Of a DNA stretch of 42,380 nucleotides, positions 36,656 to 42,380 are shown in pieces. The position numbers and the translations under genes are program-made. This DNA is from Gammaproteobacteria bacterium. GTDB lineage: Bacteria > Pseudomonadota > Gammaproteobacteria > Eutrophobiales > Eutrophobiaceae. Where the stretch lies: NCBI GenBank assembly GCA_030829955.1, contig JAURNY010000007.1, positions 1 to 42,380 of the forward strand. Reading direction: 5' to 3'. The notes under the pieces were generated by a model. That model was not told the origin of the DNA. It saw nothing but the letters and a program-made list of their open reading frames with translations, and did no database searches. Within the stretch, counting starts at the first letter, position 1. Every line of letters begins with the position of its first letter.

Positions 36656-39247
36656 TTATGCTGCCTGTTCAGATTCCAGAAAATCTTTTGCAAAACGTTG
36701 CAAGACTCCCCCTGCAGAATATACAGTGACTTCTTCTGCAGTATCCAAACGACATATCACCGGCACAGTAACTTCCTCGCCATTCTTTCGATGGATGATG
36801 AGTGTCAATGTTGTTCGTGGAGAAGGTTCACCAATAACATCAAACATTTCAGAGCCATCGATCTTCAATGTTTTACGAGTTGCGCCATCTTTAAATTCCA
36901 ATGGTAATACACCCATGCCAATCAGGTTAGTTCGATGTATTCGTTCAAAACCTTCCGCAACGATTGCTTCTACACCGGCAAGCCTGACGCCTTTAGCTGC
37001 CCAGTCGCGAGATGAACCCTGACCATAATCTGCACCGGCAATGATGATTAATGGTTGTTTGCGTTCCATGTATGTTTCGATTGCTTCCCACATACGCATA
37101 ATTTTACCTTCCGGCTCCAAACGCGCTAATGAACCCTGTTTAACCTCACCATTTTCCATCACCATTTCATTTAAAAGTTTCGGGTTGGCAAAGGTGGCGC
37201 GTTGTGCAGTTAAATGATCACCACGATGTGTGGCATAGGAATTAAAATCTTCTTCCGGTAAGCCCATCTTAGCTAAATACTCACCGGCAGCGCTACTTGG
37301 CAAAATAGCATTTGAAGGTGATAAATGGTCAGTTGTAATGTTATCGCCAAGAACTGCAAGTGGACGCATTCCTTTTAATGAACATTCCCCTGCTAATGCG
37401 CCTTCCCAGTAAGGTGGTCTTCTTATATATGTACTTTTTAAATCCCAATCATATAGTGGGCTCTCGGCTTCTTTAATCTTGCCAAGATCAAACATCGGTG
37501 TGTAAACCTGACGAAACTGTTCAGGCTTAACAAATTTTTTAACTATGGCGTCAATCTCTTCATCACTCGGCCAAATATCTTTTAATATAATGTCATTACC
37601 ATTGCCATCTTTACCTAGCAGATCCTTTTCAATATCAAATCGTATCGTACCGGCAATCGCATAAGCAACAACTAAAGGTGGCGACGCGAGGAAAGCCTGT
37701 TTGGCATACGGATGAATACGACCATCAAAATTTCGATTACCTGACAAGACAGCCGTTGCATATAAATCTCGTTCTATAATTTCTTGTTGTATCTTTGGAT
37801 CAAGTGCACCACTCATACCATTACAAGTAGTACAGGCAAAGGCAACAATACCGAAACCAAGTTTTTCAAGTTCAGTCAATAAACCTGATTCTTCCAGATA
37901 AATCTTTGCGACCTTGGAACCCGGAGCAAACGAAGACTTAACCCAGGGTTTTCTGATCAAACCAAATTCATTTGCTTTTTTTGCTAATAAACCTGCAGCA
38001 ACAACATTACGCGGATTCGACGTATTCGTGCATGATGTAATTGCTGCAATAATCACTGCTCCATCTGGCAATTCATCTTCTTTCTCTTCCCACTTCCCCG
38101 CAATGCCTCGTTCAGCTAATGATGATGTCGGTAACCGACGGTGCGGGTTTGATGGTCCTGCCATATTTCTGACAACAGAAGACAGATCGAACTCTAATAC
38201 ACGTTCATATTCTGCTTGTTTAAGATCATCTGCCCATAAACCTATTGTCTTGGCATAATGCTCAACTAGTTGAATTTGCTCTAGTTCACGACCAGTTAAC
38301 GTAAGGTAATCAATCGTTTGTTGATCAATGTAAAAGAGTGCAGCCGTCGCACCATATTCTGGGGTCATATTTGAAATGGTTGCACGATCTCCGATCGTTA
38401 ATCCTTTCGTACCTTCACCAAAGAACTCTAAATAAGCAGAAACAACACGTTCATTTCTCAAAAATTCAGTCATGGCTAATGCAATATCTGTGGCGGTAAT
38501 GCCCGCTTGGCGTTGACCTGTAATCTTTACACCTACAATTTCAGGCAAGCGCATCATAGATGGACGACCTAACATGACTGTTTCCGCTTCAAGTCCTCCA
38601 ACACCAACAGCGATTACACCAAGTGCATCAACATGTGGCGTATGGCTGTCCGTTCCAACACAGGTATCCGGATAAGCAACACCATCTCTCGCCTGTATAA
38701 CCGGCGACATCTTCTCAAGATTTATCTGATGCATAATGCCGTTACCGGCTGGTATCACATCCACATTTTTAAATGCTGTTTTTGTCCATTCAATAAAATG
38801 AAAACGATCTGCATTACGTCGCTCTTCAATCTCGCGATTCTTGTCAAATGCATCTGGATCAAAACCGCCATGCTCAACAGCCAGAGAATGATCAACAATT
38901 AACTGTGTTGGTACGATAGGATTTACTTCAGAAGGGTCACCGCCTTTTTCCGCAATAGCATCTCTTAAGCCTGCAAGATCAACTAATGCGGTTTGTCCCA
39001 AAATATCATGACAAACCACCCTTGCCGGATACCATGGAAAATCCAGATCCTGTTTACGCTCGATAATTTGTATTAATGCATCGCCCAGTTGTTGTGGATC
39101 GCAACGGCGTACAAGCTGCTCAGCTAATATACGAGAAGTATAGGGTAAACCTTCATAGGCACCAGGTTTGATTGCCTCTATCGCTTCACGCGCATCATAA
39201 TAACTAAGCTGTATGTCAGGTAATTGTTTTCTATAACATGTATTCAT
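36656..39247 (-). CDS. acnD: Fe-S-dependent 2-methylcitrate dehydratase AcnD
   Basis: This is an 863-residue aconitase-family enzyme. The three cluster cysteines are in ITSCTNTSNPRN and FACTTCNGMSG. The swivelling C-terminal domain carries GADYGQGSSRDWAAKG. Length and context (prpC before, prpF after) identify AcnD over the TCA-cycle aconitase AcnA (about 890 residues). It dehydrates 2-methylcitrate to 2-methylaconitate. The start ATG (MNTCYRKQLPD) is 21 bp after prpC. Confidence 0.95.
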   Translation of the reverse strand: MNTCYRKQLPDIQLSYYDAREAIEAIKPGAYEGLPYTSRILAEQLVRRCDPQQLGDALIQIIERKQDLDFPWYPARVVCHDILGQTALVDLAGLRDAIAEKGGDPSEVNPIVPTQLIVDHSLAVEHGGFDPDAFDKNREIEERRNADRFHFIEWTKTAFKNVDVIPAGNGIMHQINLEKMSPVIQARDGVAYPDTCVGTDSHTPHVDALGVIAVGVGGLEAETVMLGRPSMMRLPEIVGVKITGQRQAGITATDIALAMTEFLRNERVVSAYLEFFGEGTKGLTIGDRATISNMTPEYGATAALFYIDQQTIDYLTLTGRELEQIQLVEHYAKTIGLWADDLKQAEYERVLEFDLSSVVRNMAGPSNPHRRLPTSSLAERGIAGKWEEKEDELPDGAVIIAAITSCTNTSNPRNVVAAGLLAKKANEFGLIRKPWVKSSFAPGSKVAKIYLEESGLLTELEKLGFGIVAFACTTCNGMSGALDPKIQQEIIERDLYATAVLSGNRNFDGRIHPYAKQAFLASPPLVVAYAIAGTIRFDIEKDLLGKDGNGNDIILKDIWPSDEEIDAIVKKFVKPEQFRQVYTPMFDLGKIKEAESPLYDWDLKSTYIRRPPYWEGALAGECSLKGMRPLAVLGDNITTDHLSPSNAILPSSAAGEYLAKMGLPEEDFNSYATHRGDHLTAQRATFANPKLLNEMVMENGEVKQGSLARLEPEGKIMRMWEAIETYMERKQPLIIIAGADYGQGSSRDWAAKGVRLAGVEAIVAEGFERIHRTNLIGMGVLPLEFKDGATRKTLKIDGSEMFDVIGEPSPRTTLTLIIHRKNGEEVTVPVICRLDTAEEVTVYSAGGVLQRFAKDFLESEQAA

Positions 39248-39268
39248 GCTACTGCTAAATTCCGTTTA

Positions 39269-40423
39269 TTATTTTCGTTTTGAAATCGGGACAAACTTAA
39301 GGTTTTCCGGACCAATATAATTCGCACTTGGTCTAATTATCTTGCCGTCTTCGCGCTGTTCTATTACATGCGCTGCCCAACCCGATGTGCGCGATATAAC
39401 AAACAATGGCGTAAACATGGCAGTTGGCACATTCATTAATGAATAAGAAACAGCAGAAAACCAGTCAAGATTAGGAAACATTTTCTTTTCATCCCACATT
39501 ACTTTTTCAATACGCTCAGCAACCTTATGCATCTTCATATCTTTCTTTTCAGTTGCGAGTTGCTTTGAAACAGCTTTAATTACCTTGTTTCGTGGATCAC
39601 CAATCGTATAAACCGGATGACCAAAACCGATAATGATTTCTTTACGCGCCATACGTTCACGAATATCAGCTTCAGCTTCATCAGCATTGTTGTAACGTGA
39701 TTGAATATCGAAAGCCACTTCATTCGCACCACCATGCTTAGGACCACGTAACGCGCCTATCGCGCCTGTAATTGCAGAAAATATATCAGAGCCTGTGCCG
39801 GCAATAACACGACCAGTAAAGGTTGATGCATTATATTCATGTTCTGCATATAAAATAAGTGAAGTATGCATTGCACGCACCCAACTCTCGGATGGTTTTT
39901 CACCATGTAATAAATGTAGGAAATGTCCACCGATAGAATCATCATCAGTTTCAACATCAATACATTTGCCATTCACAGCAAAGTGATACCAGTACAGCAA
40001 CATGGAACCAAATGATGCCATTAAACGATCTGCAATATCTTTCGCACCTTGTTTATTGTGATCTTCTTTTTCAGGCATGACAGCACCTAATACAGAACAA
40101 CCAGTTCTCATTACATCCATCGGATGTGTGGAAGCAGGTAATTGTTCAAGTGCCATTTTAACTGCCATGGGTAAACTACGTAGTGATTTTAATTTGGTTT
40201 TATAGGATTCAAGTTCAACCCTAGTTGGTAGTTTTCCATGCACCAGTAAGTATGCAATTTCTTCAAACTCACAAACTTCTGCGATATCAAGAATGTCATA
40301 CCCTCTATAATGCAAGTCATTACCGGTACGACCTACTGTGCATAACGCCGTATTACCTGCCTCAGTTCCGCTTAATGCGACTGACTTTTTAGCCTTTGGT
40401 TTTTGAGTCGTTTTTGTTGCCAT
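39269..40423 (-). CDS. prpC: 2-methylcitrate synthase
   Basis: This is a 384-residue citrate-synthase-family enzyme. The active-site histidines and aspartate are in [25 protein letters not shown] and the later [10 protein letters not shown] region. [13 protein letters not shown] and [12 protein letters not shown] are typical of PrpC. It condenses propionyl-CoA with oxaloacetate. The short N terminus ([20 protein letters not shown]) lacks the longer domain of the TCA citrate synthase, supporting PrpC. It lies 11 bp after prpB. Confidence 0.95.
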   Translation of the reverse strand: MATKTTQKPKAKKSVALSGTEAGNTALCTVGRTGNDLHYRGYDILDIAEVCEFEEIAYLLVHGKLPTRVELESYKTKLKSLRSLPMAVKMALEQLPASTHPMDVMRTGCSVLGAVMPEKEDHNKQGAKDIADRLMASFGSMLLYWYHFAVNGKCIDVETDDDSIGGHFLHLLHGEKPSESWVRAMHTSLILYAEHEYNASTFTGRVIAGTGSDIFSAITGAIGALRGPKHGGANEVAFDIQSRYNNADEAEADIRERMARKEIIIGFGHPVYTIGDPRNKVIKAVSKQLATEKKDMKMHKVAERIEKVMWDEKKMFPNLDWFSAVSYSLMNVPTAMFTPLFVISRTSGWAAHVIEQREDGKIIRPSANYIGPENLKFVPISKRK

Positions 40424-40434
40424 GTTAAATATCC

Positions 40435-41313
40435 TTATGCTTTTTCATTTTTAAAAAGTTGATCGAGTTTTTGTTCATAGTCGTGGTAACCCAGAAATTG
40501 GTATAACTCTTCTCTGGTTTGCATATCACCAAGCACATTTTGTTGAGTGCCTTCTATTCTAAGTGATTCATAAACTTTTAATGCCGCCGCATTCATCGCA
40601 CGAAATGCAGACAATGGATAAAGCGCCAGAGCAACATTCGCCGATGCCAATTCCTGAATGGTAAATAAAGGCGTTGAACCAAATTCAGTTATATTTGCCA
40701 ACACCGGGACGTTAACTGCGTCAGCAAACTGTTTATACATGTCCAGTTCTGTCATTGCTTCAGGGAATATCATATCCGCACCAGCTTCGACACAGGCACA
40801 AGCGCGTTCAATCGCTGCTTCAAGACCATCAACTGATAAAGCATCTGTTCTTGCCATAATGACAAAATCATCATCTGTTTTTGCATCCACCGCAGCTTTA
40901 ATACGATCAACCATTTCACCCTGAGAAACAATGGCTTTATTAGGTCGATGACCACAACGTTTTTGTTGCACCTGATCTTCAATATGAATTGCGCCGGCAC
41001 CTGCCTTTATCATTGAACGCACAGTACGGGCAATATTAAATGCACCACCCCAACCGGTATCAACATCAACCAAAACAGGTAAATCGGTCACATCTGTAAT
41101 ACGACGCACATCAATTAATACATCTTCCAATGTTGTTATACCCAAATCAGGAATACCACATGAACCAGCAGCAACACCGCCGCCAGAAACATAAAGTGCA
41201 TTAAAACCCGATGCTTCTGCCAGACGAGCATGATAAGCATTAATAGCCCCTACAACTTGTAAAGGTGATTCATCTTTTACCGCTTTTTTGAAACGGACGC
41301 CCGCTGACATCAT
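40435..41313 (-). CDS. prpB: 2-methylisocitrate lyase
   Basis: This is a 292-residue member of the isocitrate lyase/PEP mutase superfamily. The catalytic loop KRCGHR with its Cys, the metal-site VDVDTGWGG and the substrate-binding [18 protein letters not shown] are all present. It cleaves 2-methylisocitrate into pyruvate and succinate. The ATG at 41313 overlaps the stop of the regulator gene (ATGA). A second ATG directly follows (41310), so the exact first residue is ambiguous by one. Confidence 0.96.
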   Translation of the reverse strand: MMSAGVRFKKAVKDESPLQVVGAINAYHARLAEASGFNALYVSGGGVAAGSCGIPDLGITTLEDVLIDVRRITDVTDLPVLVDVDTGWGGAFNIARTVRSMIKAGAGAIHIEDQVQQKRCGHRPNKAIVSQGEMVDRIKAAVDAKTDDDFVIMARTDALSVDGLEAAIERACACVEAGADMIFPEAMTELDMYKQFADAVNVPVLANITEFGSTPLFTIQELASANVALALYPLSAFRAMNAAALKVYESLRIEGTQQNVLGDMQTREELYQFLGYHDYEQKLDQLFKNEKA

Positions 41314-42020
41314 GCTTGATTACCCCAATTCTGTTCTTGTGATTGTTCTTGCAACATCAATTCAACATTTTTTCGTGACTGGCTGATATGACGTTTCATT
41401 AAATAAAATGCTAATTCCGAATCTCGTTGTCGTATTGCATCAACAATATGCCCATGCTCAAGAAAAGCGCGGGAAACTCTCCTACTCGCCATACCGAATT
41501 GAAAGCGATACAAACGAATTAATTGATAAAGATCGTTAAAAAATAAATTGATGAGCGTTTCGTTCTTACTTCCCTTCACAATACGAAAATGAAAATCCAT
41601 ATCACCTTCTTTTTGAAAATAATGATGATCTGTCTGAATCTGTTTTTCATGTTGTTTTAATAATGCATCCAGCTCTTTAATCTCTACCTGACTCATATTT
41701 TTCGCCGCTAACTCCGCAGCTAATGATTCGATCGCTTCTCTTAGTTGATAGATTTCTAGAAGATGTTCATGTGACAAAGTGATAACGCGACAACCAATAT
41801 TCGGTTTTCTAGTTATAAGACCTGCACTTTCAAGTCGTCCAAGTGCCTCGCGCAAAGGCGCACGACTAACACCATATTCCTTTGCGATAACGGGCTCGCT
41901 CAATTTTGACCCTGTAGCAATCCTGCCTTCTACAATTTCCTGCTGTAACCGATGAAACAGTTTATCGACAGTCGTTTCTGTACTGACGGATGTGATTTCT
42001 CTGGATTCTCCATAATTCAT
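41310..42020 (-). CDS. GntR-family (FCD) regulator of the methylcitrate operon
   Basis: This 236-residue protein has an N-terminal winged helix-turn-helix (about 17-82; [39 protein letters not shown]) and a C-terminal all-helical FCD ligand domain with His residues ([16 protein letters not shown]) that often bind a metal. It is first in the prp operon and overlaps prpB by 4 bp, so it likely controls the operon, including itself, in response to a methylcitrate-cycle intermediate. The palindromes just upstream fit GntR-family operators. A GntR-type prp regulator called PrpQ has been described by comparative genomics; whether this is the same protein is not shown here. Confidence 0.92.
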   Translation of the reverse strand: MNYGESREITSVSTETTVDKLFHRLQQEIVEGRIATGSKLSEPVIAKEYGVSRAPLREALGRLESAGLITRKPNIGCRVITLSHEHLLEIYQLREAIESLAAELAAKNMSQVEIKELDALLKQHEKQIQTDHHYFQKEGDMDFHFRIVKGSKNETLINLFFNDLYQLIRLYRFQFGMASRRVSRAFLEHGHIVDAIRQRDSELAFYLMKRHISQSRKNVELMLQEQSQEQNWGNQA

Positions 42021-42028
42021 AATAAGCT

Positions 42029-42044
42029 ATATTGTCGACAATAT
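42029..42044. promoter_or_regulatory. operator palindrome 1 of the prp operon
   Basis: ATATTGTCGACAATAT is a perfect 16-bp palindrome 9 bp upstream of the regulator ATG, overlapping the proposed -10 box. GTCGAC-centred palindromes are typical of FCD-type GntR sites. Binding here would block transcription. Confidence 0.72.
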
Positions 42045-42069
42045 TAGATATGAGAAACAAATTTAACAA
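42041..42069 (-). promoter_or_regulatory. candidate sigma-70 promoter of the gntR-prp operon
   Basis: On the minus strand TTGTTA (42069-42064) and TAATAT (42046-42041) are separated by 17 bp. The -10 box runs into operator 1. It is the only promoter-like pair between the two palindromes. Confidence 0.55.
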
Positions 42070-42090
42070 AAGATTAGCCATAAAGACAAT

Positions 42091-42106
42091 ATATTGTAGA
42101 CAATAT
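42091..42106. promoter_or_regulatory. operator palindrome 2 of the prp operon
   Basis: ATATTGTAGACAATAT matches operator 1 at 15 of 16 positions and lies 62 bp away centre to centre. It is preceded by an overlapping ACAATATATTGT palindrome (42086-42097). It could allow a repression loop over the promoter. Confidence 0.65.
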
Positions 42107-42111
42107 TGGTA

Positions 42112-42165
42112 TGGTGGGCCGTGTAGGGGTCGAACCTACGACCTTGGGATTAAGAGTCCCCTGCT
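42112..42165 (-). pseudogene. 3' fragment of tRNA-Lys (CTT), probable attachment-site remnant
   Basis: On the minus strand the sequence runs from the end of the D-stem (AGCAG) through the anticodon arm (loop CTCTTAA, anticodon CTT), T-arm (GTAGG TTCGACC CCTAC), acceptor strand ACGGCCC, discriminator A and CCA. The 5' acceptor strand and most of the D-arm are missing: the bases before AGCAG are AT-rich and unrelated. Such a fragment, complete at the 3' end, is what tyrosine integrases leave at one end of an element inserted in a tRNA gene. An intact copy would be expected further right, beyond the window. Confidence 0.7.
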
Positions 42166-42380
42166 TAAATTTATAAATACCTAATAAATACAGTTTGTTA
42201 GGGTTATTTTCAATCTAAAATACTATATTAATAGACGTATAGTAGACGTTTTCGATTTACTGAATGATCTAGACTAATTTATTAACAATATCTACCTGCT
42301 AGATTTAAAGCCTATCCATATCAACTTGCATACTAAATAGGTAACTGTACTTACTAACAGCAACATAAGAGGGGGAAGAA
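42166..42380. other. AT-rich non-coding DNA, possible end of an integrated element
   Basis: This stretch has no open frame of note. It holds two direct copies of TAGACGT, 42232-42238 and 42243-42249, exactly 11 bp apart. If the tRNA fragment is an attachment site, this is the first part of the inserted element and the repeats could be arm-type sites. Nothing else is recognisable. Confidence 0.4.

Noticed and set aside
36636-37022. Open frame of 128 codons on + opposite acnD/prpF.
   Set aside because: It is a shadow of the highly conserved acnD C-terminal region, without a ribosome site or family resemblance.
42112-42165. A complete functional tRNA-Lys gene.
   Set aside because: The 5' acceptor strand and most of the D-arm are absent, and no matching half is present in the next 200 bp.

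Overview
The window looks like the chromosome of a gammaproteobacterium of rather low GC content (AT-rich by eye, with very AT-rich spacers). The best support is gene order. The block trigger factor, clpP, clpX, lon, hupB, tRNA-Val, tRNA-Asp, ppiD, then fabI and a Yej/Dpp-type peptide ABC transporter, matches the arrangement I recall from Pseudomonas and relatives. Mla lipid-transport genes, an AcnD/PrpF-type methylcitrate operon, glutathione reductase and a bd oxidase fit this placement. I cannot name a genus.

Layout. (1) 1-2551: Mla phospholipid-transport genes mlaF (5' end cut by the window edge), mlaE and mlaD on +, with mlaC facing them on - and overlapping mlaD by 4 bp. (2) 2552-3070: AT-rich spacer. 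(3) 3071-3796: a DedA/TVP38-type membrane protein. (4) 3793-12257: a sulfide-oxidation module. It has a divergent sigma-54 activator with a Cys cluster, an array of ATGAAACA repeats, a sigma-54 promoter, and then DUF442-SQR fusion, SulP transporter, persulfide dioxygenase-rhodanese fusion, cydA and cydB on +. (5) 12259-14631: a cation diffusion facilitator (-) and glutathione reductase (+). (6) 14633-22294, all -: peptide ABC transporter operon with an acyl-CoA thioesterase inside it, then a GT9 heptosyltransferase-like gene. (7) 22412-24428, +: fabI and a dicarboxylate/glutamate symporter. (8) 24425-33000, all -: tRNA-Leu, tig, clpP, clpX, lon, hupB, tRNA-Val, tRNA-Asp, ppiD, which form a protein-folding and proteolysis block. 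(9) 33127-33408: a small secreted protein with a duplicated Cys motif. (10) 33533-42020, all -: a GntR/FCD regulator and the full methylcitrate route prpB, prpC, acnD, prpF, prpE, with two operator palindromes in front. (11) 42112-42380: the 3' part of a tRNA-Lys(CTT) gene whose 5' half is missing, followed by AT-rich non-coding DNA. This probably marks the edge of an integrated element.

How the genes work together. The sulfide module reads as one pathway. SQR makes persulfide and passes electrons to quinone, the DUF442 and rhodanese domains move sulfane sulfur, the dioxygenase makes sulfite, SulP moves the oxyanion, and a sulfide-tolerant bd oxidase re-oxidises quinol. The prp operon turns propionyl-CoA plus oxaloacetate into pyruvate plus succinate. 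All five convergent gene pairs are packed with -4 to +1 bp between stop codons.
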